Below are positions 26,249 through 36,366 of a stretch of DNA of 64,000 bases, one piece after another (positions within the stretch are counted from its first letter, which is position 1; each line of letters starts with the position of its first letter). The position numbers were made by a program, and so were the translations under genes. The notes under the pieces were generated by a model that saw nothing but the letters and a program-made list of their open reading frames with translations, had not been told where the DNA came from and searched no databases. Origin of the DNA: Arabidopsis thaliana (taxonomy: Eukaryota > Streptophyta > Magnoliopsida > Brassicales > Brassicaceae); assembly GCF_000001735.4 (NCBI RefSeq), contig NC_003071.7, positions 9,975,151 to 10,039,150 of the forward strand, written 5' to 3'.

Positions 26249-26742
26249 CAGAGTTCTTAGGGTTTTAGGGAAGGTTTTGCGTTTTCTACTTCTTCTTCCT
26301 TCTCTGTAACTACTAACTCGGTTCTGTGAGAATAATCGTCTGGCCAGTCCCTTTTTTGTAAAGAGAAAGCCAAAAAATCCTTGTAAAAAACTGAAATAAT
26401 TTTTGTTTTTTTTTTAATTCGAAATATATGGATATTACTAGTATATCTCCATCCGAACCTATTAATTACCAGAAAAACCATGGTTCGTTTCCGAACCAAA
26501 CCATCCGAACCACCTTTACTCTTTATTTGAAAATCAAATAAAAAAACCCTAATATTTCCAGGGATTTCCCAATTCGAAGAGAGATTTTTTGACTTCTTCT
26601 CCTTAGTAACCGTTTTCGATTTTTTGACTTCTTCTCCTTAGTAACCGTTTCAACTGCAACATTCCCTATTTCTTTAAATTTAATCGATCGTTCTTCTTGC
26701 TTTCACCAGTATTTCCGTTCTATTTCCGATTCGAAATCAGTC
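26249..26742. other. RUS4 leader and left part of the VANDAL element
   Basis: The RUS4 promoter/leader (minus) abuts the transposon, whose left end must lie somewhere in about 26.34-26.74 kb. I could not fix it because VANDAL elements lack long terminal inverted repeats. A block ending ctccttagtaaccgttt is tandemly repeated at about 26585-26655. Confidence 0.5.
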
Positions 26743-29699
26743 ATGCCGCCTAAGACGCGTGGAGGAGGTCAAGGGAAAAGAAAGGAGATAGAAGCGCCGG
26801 CGCCAGCGAAGACAGAGAAAGTTAAGGCGCCGGCTGAGAAAGTGAAGGAGAAGGTGCCGGCGAAGAAAGCGAAGGTTCAGGCGCCGGCGAAGAAAGAGAA
26901 GGTTCAGGCGCCGGCGAAGAAAGAGAAGGTTCAGGCGCCGGCGAAGAAAGCGAAGGTTCAGGCGACGGCGAAGACGACTGCGACGGCACAAACGACTGCG
27001 ACGGCGATGGCAACGACAGCGGCTCCAACGACAACGGCTCCAACGACGGCTCCAACGACGGAGAGCCCGATGCTTGATGATTCTACGTTTTATGATGCTC
27101 TGAAGCATATTCCGGCTGAAGAAACTCAAGAGAATATGCAAACTGATGAGGTGGAAGATGAAAATGAAAAAGAAGAAGGAAGTGAAAAAGAAGAATCAGG
27201 GAGTAGTAGCCAAACCTTGGGCTCCGATTCCGATTCAGAGGAGACGGAGACAAACAAAGAAGTCGCGTGTGCTAATCCCGTGGAAGAGGCGGAGAGACAA
27301 GATGACGGCCTAGCCGTTATCGAGGAGGAGGAGGAGAGGAGCTCCGCGAGCGACGAGGACGTCAATGTGGAAAAGTCTGTGGAGGATGAGGGAGACGAGG
27401 ACGAGAGAGACGAGGACGTGATAGTCCAAGTGGAAAAACCCGTGGAGGAGAGGACCATAGACGAGGACATCGCAAATGTGGTAAGTATTCCATTTCGTAA
27501 TACCGATCTAATTGGGTAATAATGCAATTGTGAAATGTGGACAGTACTAGTAACATTGGGAAATGCTATGTTGATATTTAGGACGAGAGAAACGAGGACG
27601 TGATAGTCCAAGTGGAAAAACCCGTGGAGGAGAGGACCATAGCCGAGGACATCGCAAATGTGGTAAGTATTCCATTTCGTAATACCGATCTAATTGGGTA
27701 ATAATGCAATTGTGAAATGTGGACAGTACTAGTAACATTGGGAAATGCTATGTTGATATTTAGGTAATATTGGCGGATGTGGGTAATACCTTATAGTAAT
27801 ACTACAATTGTGATTTATCAGTAGTTAGTACTAGTAACTTTGAGCAATACTATATAGTAAAATAGGAGTATCTGTGTAATACTGGTAATTACGGGGAATA
27901 CTTTTAGGAAATACAAAGTAATAATGTGGCAGTACTATTTACAATTGAGTGATATATGAATAGGAGTATCTGTGTAATACTGGTAATTACGGGGAATACT
28001 TTTTGGAAATACAGAGTAATAATGTGGCAGTACTATTTACAATTGAGTGATATATAAATGAATGTTTGTTTCTTTCAGGATATGGAGGAAGCGATGGCAA
28101 TGCAGCCACTTGGTATGTACTTCCCGGCGTCGGAGTATACCAAGAAGATGAAGTTAGCAACGAGGTGTTATATCTCGGAGGTGTTGAAGACCTTCGCTGA
28201 CTTGGAACATCCTCTAACGAATGTTGAAAAGAATTATTTTATGGAGCATCCGAGTTTCAAGCACATCTACCACCTGCCTTCCGGATATACCCACAAGTTA
28301 ATGGGGATGTGGATGCTTTTTCTTCGAACGGCATCTATTGAGAAGAAGAAGGAGGTTTGGTTCGTTGTTAATGGAGTTCCCATCCGCTATGGTATTAGGG
28401 AGCATGCTTTGATCTCTGGTTTCAACTGCAAGGCTTATCCAGCTAATTATCAGAGTGCTGGTAATATGAACTTCGCCAACAGGTACTTCAAAACCGGGGT
28501 AATTAGACGTGAAGACGTGAAAACCAAGCTAATGGAGATGGAACCGGCTAGATCAAAGGATAGGTTGCGGATGGCGGTCCTCTATTTTCTAACAAGCATC
28601 ATTGCCGTGCCTACTAAGACTGGAGAAAGGGCTAGTCCAATTGATGATTTCTGTGTTAGGGCTGCAAGTGATCTTACGTTTTGTAAGACATTTCCATGGG
28701 GGAGATATTCATTTGAGTACATGTTAAAATCGATCTCACACACATTGGATCATTTTAACGGTGTCGTCCCGAACACTCAGTCACCATGGCCTGTTCCCGG
28801 ATTCTGTGTGCCGCTTGAGGTAAGTCTTTTGTTTTATCCTTGTTACATTTTCGTAATTGAAGCTAACAATTAAATTTCATGTGTTTTGTGTAGTTTTTAG
28901 CATTTGAGGCCATTCCATCACTTAGGGAAAGATTCATAGAAGAAAAAGAGGGTTCACATGCCGGTTGTCCAAGGATGTGCAAGGTGAGTTTCAAGAGAAC
29001 CGAGATGAAAGGGTTTACCCTTGAGCAAATCAACCATGTACTCGGAACAACTGAGGTTAGTATTTCCTATAATTCCTTGAGCAAATATGAGCAAATATGA
29101 ATTTATTTCTTTCTAATATTTCATTGTTTATTATTTCCATAGGTCATTGAGAGTATAATTAGAGAGAAGGCTGAAGAAGTACCCCTTTTGGCTGAAATCA
29201 CGGGAGTAGAGGATGATGTTGATAAGCACGATGTTGTAGTTGATAGTTGGATGAAGCGTCTTGGTCAAGGGCGTGAAATTAGATTTGAGGAGGTGTACAA
29301 CGAGGATGTGCATGCACGAATGGAAGCCCCAAATGAAGAGGAAGTTCCCACAGCTGTTGGACCGGGAGACCCGACGTTAGTTGATGTAATGGAGAAGCTC
29401 CATTCCATCAATGACAAGCTGAATGAAGCTTTGTTGGCGCTTATGGAAATGGAGGAAAAACAAGCAACGTTCGAAGCATTTATGGATGAGATGAAAGCCA
29501 AGGTAAATCTGGGTAATACCGGATATACTGTTCCATAATTGGTAATATCGCGTAATACTAAGGTTTAACTAAATTAACAATGCAGATGTTTCAGAACCCA
29601 CCAGATGAGGAGGAATCAACAATCAAGGAAAATGCGGCTGCTACTGTTGTGCCCAAACGAGTGACCCGTTCAACCCGTGCAAGGTCTAGTAACATGTGA
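26743..29699 (+). CDS. vanC: VANC anti-silencing protein (DUF1985-type) of VANDAL21
   Basis: Six exons, 26743-27480, 27582-27662, 28079-28819, 28894-29055, 29143-29502 and 29586-29699, give 731 aa in one frame. Order: a Lys/Ala/Pro-rich N terminus with nine-residue repeats (PAKKEKVQA, about residues 40-72); a Thr/Ala run; a long acidic Ser/Glu/Asp region with DEDV and VEKPVEE repeats; the DUF1985-like globular part in exon 3 (about residues 274-520, including MGMWMLFLRT and LRMAVLYFLTSI); a coiled-coil-like segment in exon 5; and a basic C terminus (KRVTRSTRARS). Known work on this family shows sequence-specific loss of DNA methylation at motif-bearing copies, freeing the transposon from silencing. 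Exon 2 is a near-perfect tandem duplicate of the end of exon 1. The long GC-rich minus-strand frames opposite exon 1 are shadows. Confidence 0.88.
26850..26965 (+). repeat. 27-bp coding minisatellite in vanC exon 1
   Basis: Units of 27 bp beginning gcgccggcgaagaaag repeat about four times and encode PAKKxKVQA. They lie in frame, so copy-number changes would not break the gene. Confidence 0.85.
27400..27763 (+). repeat. 182-bp tandem duplication covering an exon end and intron
   Basis: 27400-27581 and 27582-27763 are almost identical; the differences I see are one base each in two codons, giving D to N and D to A. Each copy holds 81 bp of coding sequence ending gcaaatgtg plus a full intron with GT/AG. 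The second copy therefore adds an in-frame 27-residue exon. Confidence 0.92.
27796..27982. promoter_or_regulatory. VANC-type motif cluster 1 (YAGTATTAY)
   Basis: RTAATACTR (reverse of YAGTATTAY) occurs at 27796, 27876 and 27974, within the third vanC intron. Many half-related strings such as gtaatacc and ggaaatac lie around them. Confidence 0.7.
27863..28055 (+). repeat. 98-bp tandem duplication in vanC intron
   Basis: Copies start at 27863 and 27961 (taggagtatctgtgtaatac) with few differences. Each carries one GTAATACTG motif, so the duplication also doubles candidate VANC sites. Confidence 0.88.
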
Positions 29700-29958
29700 A
29701 AACTATTCGTGTAACTTCTCCGGATTTGTATTTTGATTTCTTGTACTTTGACTTTGTTTTAGGATTTCGCAAGTACTCGTAAAACTATGTTTGGATTCAA
29801 TTAATCTATTAGGATGTCTTATGATATTGTTAACTGAAATACGGGAAATACCAAACTGAACAACCATAGTATTACCAATCAAAGAGAAGTCTTACAAAGC
29901 ATAGGGAAAGTCTTCCAAGCAAATTAACAATAAGATTAAGGAACAATAGGATAACACA

Positions 29959-30534
29959 TTACTTCTTTGGATCCATAGGATTACGGAATACCACTTTGCT
30001 CACGTTCACAATCTCTGCACGGTGGACTTTCAATTCTTTTTGCATTTCTTCTATGAGATACTCATGATTTAGAACTTTCTTCCGATTGTAATCAACACTC
30101 TCCCTTAAGCTACTCACCTCTTCTTCCATAGCCTTATCCCAAAGTTTACGGATGTGCATACAATCAGTTCTATCATCCTACAAAGTACCAAATATTTATC
30201 AAATACAGATCTCGAGCTACAAAAACTAGAAGAACTTGTGGAGTATTACTCGTTCTAGGCAGTATTACCAAAACGGGAAATACTCTGAAATACCAAATAT
30301 ATCTAGATCTAGATCTACACAAACTTGAAAAACTTGTGCTCTACATCAACATACCTTAAACTTCTCGCATTGATAGTATCTCTTTTCATCCTTTCGCGTC
30401 TCGACAATGCTACCACCACATGGACAAAACTTAGGAATCCCTTCCATCATCGCAACCATTTCCATTTGGTCAATGGCTCTCTTCGCCACTTTCATATCAT
30501 CGTAGTAGGGGTCTCTCTCACACAGTCTATCCAT
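29959..30534 (-). CDS. vanB: VANB-like small zinc-finger/coiled-coil protein
   Basis: Two exons, 30355-30534 and 29959-30177, give 132 aa. The start is the ATG of MDRLCERDPYYDDMKVAKR. Residues about 40-72 have the pattern CPCGG...YYQCEKF...DC with a downstream W, resembling a GRF-type zinc finger (CxC...C...C). The remainder is a charged, heptad-like helix (EEEVSSLRESVDYNRKKVL) typical of a coiled coil. An upstream in-frame ATG in low-complexity leader sequence is unlikely to be used. It lies between vanC and vanA and belongs to the same element. The function of this second gene is not known to me. It corresponds to At2g23490. Confidence 0.75.
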
Positions 30535-31409
30535 GGTAGAAAGATGAAAGAAAGATGAGAGATGTGAGAGAATTCGAGTCGAAGAGAGAGATGAGAGATG
30601 TGGGAGAAGAGAGATGAGGGAGAAGAGAGATGAGAGATGAAAGAAAGTTGTAAGAAGAGATCGAAAAAGAAAGAGGAAAAAGAAAAAAGTGAAATTTTTG
30701 GTTTTGGAGGGAATCTCAAAATTTGTTAGGCGCCAAAAATTTTGGGGGAAAACCAAAAAAATTAATTCCCCACGTGTGCGCCGTTATTTTTGACATGTGC
30801 GCAGCCTTTTTACAGCATAGTATTTCCTAAGGTTTTGGTAGTGCCAATTTCTCAAATAGTATTACTTTCCATGTTTTTCATGTTTAGCAGTATTTCCTAT
30901 ATTTACAATTTGTTTATTTAGTAGTACACTGGATGGAACTTTATCAATATAGAGGTTAAAATATTTTGTGCAATTATAAATTAAATATATGTAGTAATAT
31001 GAATTTTTCATTTTAAGTTGGTGATAATATTAAAAGTGAGCTTAAAAGTATAAGGGATATGTTGTATTGAGTCTACTAAAGATAAGTTAAAAATTTTAAT
31101 ATTAAAATTTCTAACTTAATTAAGTATAAATGATTAATAATACATTTTTATCTGTTAAAAACTCACTGTATTCATTTTCATTGAGGTTTGAGGTAAACAA
31201 ATTCGAACTCCATAACACCAACTTAGTATTACCAGTAGTACTAATATGACTTCAAATTCGACAGAAACAGACATGATATTACTTGTTATAACCAGTATTA
31301 CAAAAAAACAATAGAAACAGACATAGTATTACAGAAGGGGAAATACAGTATTACATAATAAGTCCATACCATAAAAACAACAAATCACTGCAGAAACAAA
31401 GTTAAAAAC
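30535..31409. other. vanB promoter and vanA 3' flank with motif cluster
   Basis: GA-rich vanB leader (about 30540-30680), then AT-rich spacer. YAGTATTAY-type 9-mers lie at 30857, 31224, 31293, 31324 and 31346; further single copies are at 30260 (vanB intron) and 29867 (between vanC and vanB). Confidence 0.65.
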
Positions 31410-33764
31410 TCATATAGGCGTATTCCCAAATAATAACCATTGACACGATTGCCTTGGACGCCTTTTGTTTTGCGTCCTTTGTCGTTTTGGCCGTTTTTCC
31501 CCGGTTGATGGAAACCTTAGCATTTTTTTCCTTCCTTTCTTCGGTTTTTTAGACAGCGGAACTATCTTCAACGCCTTTACTTCATCTGGTACTTCCCACT
31601 GCGACCTATCCGGAACAAGATAAATAGTCCTATAATAGGCCAATGCCCACAACTCCGCCCAATAATATTTTGTAACCAAATCATGTAACTCCAAACCTCT
31701 TCTCCGATCTTCATCATCCATAATGTTAATGAAAGCGGCTAATGCATGAATACAAGGATATTTTTGGATATCGAAAACCTTGCAACTGCAAGTTTTCAAA
31801 AGCAAGCTCACCGTATAATCTATTCCTTTGTCGCATGTGACTACATATTCACGCTCGAATGAGTTTAGCTCCACCACTTTCAGCTTCTCGGCAAAAACCC
31901 ACAAATCATGCAAATAATTCTCGACCAAAGGCACCATCTTATTTTCTAAGGATCCAGACGCGGCTTCCATCCGATGTTCATTAAACCACCCGGAGATTTT
32001 TTTGATGATCGCATCAACCATTGGTATTAACGAGTATTTCCTTGCGTTTTTAAACACATTGTTCAAAGATTCCACACAATTGCTTGTGTCTAAGTTGTAT
32101 CTTTCTCCGGGAAAACAACACCTTGCCCATTTTTCTTTCACGGTTGTATCCTCTAAATACTTGGTCGCCTTAGGATATCTCAACTTAAACCCGTCATACG
32201 CTCGGTTGAAGTCCGCCACGACGTAGACCCGACTTAACTCCTGAAACTTCCATGCGAGTACGTCTCGGTTGGTGTGAGTAGCATGACCTTTCACATTTTG
32301 GGACAAATGCCAAATACAATACCCGTGATGAGCCGCGGTATACACGTTCCGTATGGCCTTTATGAGGCTTGCATTTCTGTCCGTCATGAAAACCAATTCC
32401 GAAGTATCGGGTACAACCGTTTTTAGCTTCTCGAAAAACCACTCCCAACTAGCATCATTCTCACCGTCGAGTACGGCAAACGCTATGATGTAATGGTGAC
32501 GGTTAGGATCTTGAGCCGAGGCAAACACTAGCACTCCGCCATAGCCGTTCTTCAAATGTGTTGCATCCACAATTAAAACTTTCCTCATCACTCTAAAACC
32601 TTCAATGCTAGCTCCCAAAGCTACGAATACGTACTGAAATTTATCATTCTCATCCAATTTCAGATAAGTAACTGTACCATCATTTACCTTCTTCAACATG
32701 TATAAATAACAATTGATATCCTTGTAGCTTTCTTCCGGGCTACCTTTTAAATCATAAATCGCATGATATTTCCCCCTTAGCGCTGTCGAGTATGATACTT
32801 TCACACCTAATTTCGTCTGAACTAGCTCCATGATGATACTTGGAACCGGAGTTTCCAACTGTCCCGGAAAATGATCATGAAGGAGAGCTGCGACTAATTG
32901 GGGGTTGCCTTTTCTTTTCCTGAGCCTACTACTACCTTTACTTAGCCGAGTGCAACTATGCATCTTATTGTACCTTCTAATCGAGAATATATCAGTAGTA
33001 CTAATATTGGACGCTCGTAAACGCCAAGAACAGCTCTCTTTGGCACACTTTAGGACATAGCGCTCCTTATCCGACTTCTTAATCACATAACCAAAACTGT
33101 TAGCAAATGCAGCTCTATCCACCACCTCGTGCAATGCCGCCTTGTTAGGAAATTCTTGACGTAAGGTCAACCCAATTCCGTCTTCCCATTCTTTTTTAAA
33201 CATACCCGGTTCTACAGCAGGTGGCGACTCAACATACTGTTCCCCCCTATCAGAATTATCCATAGACTCATCATAGCGTGTTTCATCTTCTTGAGTCCCG
33301 TGATCCTCCACTATTGCCTCAAGTTGATGTTGAGTTCCTTGTTCCTCTTCTAATAAGACGATGAGTGCACCATCATCCACTCTCATTTCATCCTCCTCTG
33401 AATTCAACTCCGTATAGTTCTTACCAACAGAACTATTACCAACTCTAGACAATTGCTCGGGCAATTGCTCCGGCTCGGGCGGTTTAGAGATCTCCTCCAC
33501 AACCAAAACACTTCTCCGGTTATTTTTTGCGGATGTTACATAAACACAGACATCCTCATCATCACAAACGTTCATTTCTTCCTCTACTCCGAACAACCGT
33601 GGATTGTACCTCATATGCAATTTTACCTTATTTCCATCTAATCCAAGCTTCGTCATTAGCCTATCTTCTAACATTGAGAAAGTAATCTTCTCCCCTAATG
33701 TCTTCATCATCACATTATACATGCGACCTTGGAATTTAAAATATATGATCACATTCTCTTTCAT
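31410..33764 (-). CDS. vanA: MULE transposase VANA of VANDAL21
   Basis: Uninterrupted 784-codon frame from the ATG of MKENVIIYFKFQ; a splice-acceptor-like TTGGCAG just upstream suggests a 5' leader intron. Domains in order: an N-terminal PB1-like/ubiquitin-like region; acidic linker; MuDR-type DNA-binding domain (KAALHEVVDRAAFANSFGY, C...C...H...C pattern near CAKESCSW and HSC); MULE catalytic domain with VDATHL near residue 396 and MTDRNASLIKAI near 460, carrying the acidic residues of the DDE triad; SWIM zinc finger CSCKVFDIQKYPCIHAL near residues 655-672; and a very basic tail. It cuts and pastes the element. No stop or frameshift was seen, so it is plausibly active. It corresponds to At2g23500. 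Confidence 0.92.
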   Translation of the reverse strand: MKENVIIYFKFQGRMYNVMMKTLGEKITFSMLEDRLMTKLGLDGNKVKLHMRYNPRLFGVEEEMNVCDDEDVCVYVTSAKNNRRSVLVVEEISKPPEPEQLPEQLSRVGNSSVGKNYTELNSEEDEMRVDDGALIVLLEEEQGTQHQLEAIVEDHGTQEDETRYDESMDNSDRGEQYVESPPAVEPGMFKKEWEDGIGLTLRQEFPNKAALHEVVDRAAFANSFGYVIKKSDKERYVLKCAKESCSWRLRASNISTTDIFSIRRYNKMHSCTRLSKGSSRLRKRKGNPQLVAALLHDHFPGQLETPVPSIIMELVQTKLGVKVSYSTALRGKYHAIYDLKGSPEESYKDINCYLYMLKKVNDGTVTYLKLDENDKFQYVFVALGASIEGFRVMRKVLIVDATHLKNGYGGVLVFASAQDPNRHHYIIAFAVLDGENDASWEWFFEKLKTVVPDTSELVFMTDRNASLIKAIRNVYTAAHHGYCIWHLSQNVKGHATHTNRDVLAWKFQELSRVYVVADFNRAYDGFKLRYPKATKYLEDTTVKEKWARCCFPGERYNLDTSNCVESLNNVFKNARKYSLIPMVDAIIKKISGWFNEHRMEAASGSLENKMVPLVENYLHDLWVFAEKLKVVELNSFEREYVVTCDKGIDYTVSLLLKTCSCKVFDIQKYPCIHALAAFINIMDDEDRRRGLELHDLVTKYYWAELWALAYYRTIYLVPDRSQWEVPDEVKALKIVPLSKKPKKGRKKMLRFPSTGEKRPKRQRTQNKRRPRQSCQWLLFGNTPI

Positions 33765-34400
33765 TGTAATCTGCCAAAACAATACACATACTCAGTCAAT
33801 ATTACTAGTATTACCGATTCTAGTACATTGTCAGTAATACTAGTACTAATTCTGAAATATTACATGTGTGAGTAATACTATTACATATATGAAATACTAC
33901 GTGTCTAAGTAATACTGGTGCTATTTAAACATATTATCTATATAAATAACGGTACTACTATAGCTAGTTCGACCAGTATTATTTTCGCGACAAGAACAAA
34001 TATTCGATTTGAGTTCAATTTAGTATGAATCAGCATGTGAAATCAATTGCTTACCCATTAACAGACCAAATGAAGCCTAAATCTATACTTAAACTTCTAA
34101 TGTAGGTGCTAAAACACAATAACCCAAATCTAATTGGATTGAATCTCAACATCCTCAAAATATGTAATTCAAAGCTTTTGAAGCTCTCTCCATACCTGGA
34201 CTTAGTAGATTGATGCAGCTTGCAGGAGGAGAAAAACGACAATGCGGCTCGCCGGAGCTCGCCGGAGGAAGAATCCCGAAGAAGAAGTCGAGCTCGCTCG
34301 TGTTCGAGCTTTTTTTTTTTTCTTTTTTCGTTTTTTGTTTTTTTTTGGTTTCAAAATGTTTTCTACAAATATTAATTATTATTCAAAATAAATTATAAGG
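33765..34400. promoter_or_regulatory. vanA upstream region with densest VANC-type motifs
   Basis: Five YAGTATTAY-type sites within 180 bp: 33806, 33834, 33872, 33909 and 33974, in both orientations. This is the promoter side of the transposase gene and the right terminal region of the element. Poly-T stretches at about 34305-34350 precede the probable right boundary. Confidence 0.7.
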
Positions 34401-36366
34401 GTAAATTTGTCTTAACACAAATCATTAAGTGAAAAGGGATATAAAGACTCTAAAGTGGTTTTGCAGATTATTTGTGCCACAAAAGGGACACAAGAGATGA
34501 TCCCTCGTTCTGTGAGGAGGAACTAAGAGTAACGTTTCTAATGTATTGGGCTGGAAATGGGCCTTACACACTTGGCCCATTTAGTTTTTTTTTCTTCTAA
34601 CATATGGTCGTTATTGAATTTGGGGTTATTTGATTTTTATTCTTTTCTTAAATGATAACATAAAAACCGAAAAATAATAGACTAACGGAGGACAAAAAAA
34701 AAATCAATAACTAGGCGATGGTGAATAGACTAAAGTGTTTTTCTACACATGCAACCAGCAAGGTTGGTAAGTGAATCCATTTTATCAAAATCATGAGGGT
34801 GAAATTCAATTTCACTATGAGATATCTCTCATTATGTTTTCTAGTTTTTTAGTTATTTTGATTTCAATGTTTTAAAGGATATAAATAAAACAAAAGAGAC
34901 ATAAAATTGTACAAAACTTGTTAAAATTTGTCATTTGGATTGTCTCTGGTGGCATGTTTTCTGCTCGTTATATATGATAACAAATAAAGTAAACTTGCAA
35001 TTTTCAAAGATATGGTAAAATATATATATATATATTGATTGAGAAAAATATGATATAGTAAGTTAATATAGTTGGTCAACATTAAGTTATGTGCATTTTA
35101 ACCATGTAGTTGTTTTGAAATATGTGTAATATTATTGGAATATATGAATTTTTTTCTATTATATATATGATTTAAGAGATTACATTTAGTTGAGAAAATT
35201 CTAATTTTTGTTAGATATATTAATTATATTATAAAAAAGCTAAATTAGGGAAAACATCTGTTAAATAAAAAAAATTAAATCCAACTTTTTCAATCTTGTA
35301 CAACAGATATGGATATGCAACTCTTGTAACCTGAAGACTCTCCTTCTTCCCCAAGGGAGACCCTCGTTTGAGTATGAGTCATGCATGTGTTGGAGTGGTT
35401 TATTGTTTGGACACTAGTGACTATAGAGTTTCCGTATATTCTACACTTGAAAAAGATTTCAAAAGAAAAAGAATCTCTGTGGAGAAATAGTTAATCAACT
35501 TCTAAAAGAAAAATTGTGATTAAAATAAAAGAAAAATTTGTAATCACAATTTTTCTTTTATGAATATGTGGTTTTATACTTATTAGTGTCGTTGTCTTTG
35601 CGTTTTTTTGCAAAAACTTTCGTTTGGTATATTGTTCAACAAAATTCATCTTATTGATTGGAGAAATGTACTCATAAGTATATCAATGAGACATATAATA
35701 GAAATCTGAATAATTGTAAAAATTTTAAAATGTCGATCTGAACACCTAGTTTAGATGATGAAGCCTACATATGATACAATACCACTATCTCGAGTGGTGT
35801 TTTTGTATTTTGAATATTGTATGTAATTTTTGCAGGAGGATTATGGTGTCTTCACGAAGTAGATTGCTGCTTCACGTAGTTGTGGAAAGGAGAAAATGAT
35901 ATTCTTCTTTTTGGTGTTAAAAGTCTTTTGTAATAGGTTTGATTGACTTATGTGTGCTTACCTTGGTTTGTGAAACAGTAACCTATGTTAGGAATTGTTT
36001 TGTTGTTATGGGAAAAACGTTAGCTATAAGCCTTATGTTTTTATGCCTTAATTTGAGTATATCAAATTTAGATGCTCTATTGTTATGGGAAAAACGTTAG
36101 CTATAAGCCTCATCAAAAAATGGTGTGTTTTATAAAATGTATGCCATTTTTTTTTCTTTGGAAACATGCGTTTTGTACTCCGGCTCTTTTATCATCGACG
36201 TTTGTCATCGTCACGTCATCGATACATGCGGAGTTTATTTAGCGGGTTACTTTTGTTTTTTGTTTTTTGCAAGAAAACCCTATTATAAAACATGCTGCAA
36301 TAAATTTTAATTTCTTATCTTATTTTATTATGATTTTCGAAATCAAAAGAAGATATACTTAAGTTT
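34400..36366. other. Intergenic, no gene seen
   Basis: AT-rich DNA. A 30-bp phrase starting ttgttatgggaaaaacg is present at 36003 and again at 36080 (77 bp apart). No coding segment is supported. The 3' side of SDT begins at the right. Confidence 0.5.

Larger units (their letters stand above)
26400..34400. mobile_element. Autonomous VANDAL21 Mutator-like element, Hiun
   Basis: One coherent element of about 8 kb holding three genes: a DUF1985-type protein on plus (vanC), a small zinc-finger protein on minus (vanB) and a full-length MULE transposase on minus (vanA). All three frames are intact and splice cleanly. The non-coding parts are dense in YAGTATTAY-type 9-mers, the motif reported for VANC21 binding. 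Gene set, order and the location between RUS4 and SDT match the element named Hiun, shown to mobilise when its VANC protein removes DNA methylation. The outer boundaries are approximate (plus or minus a few hundred bases); no clear TIR or target duplication was found by eye. Confidence 0.85.

Noticed and set aside
26737-27141. Minus-strand Arg-rich and Ser/Pro-rich open frames opposite vanC exon 1
   Set aside because: They arise from the complement of the PAKKEKVQA repeats; the plus-strand frame splices into a coherent protein.
34260-34400. Terminal inverted repeats for the VANDAL element
   Set aside because: Poly-T runs occur near both presumed ends, but no inverted match or target duplication could be confirmed by eye; VANDAL elements usually lack long TIRs.
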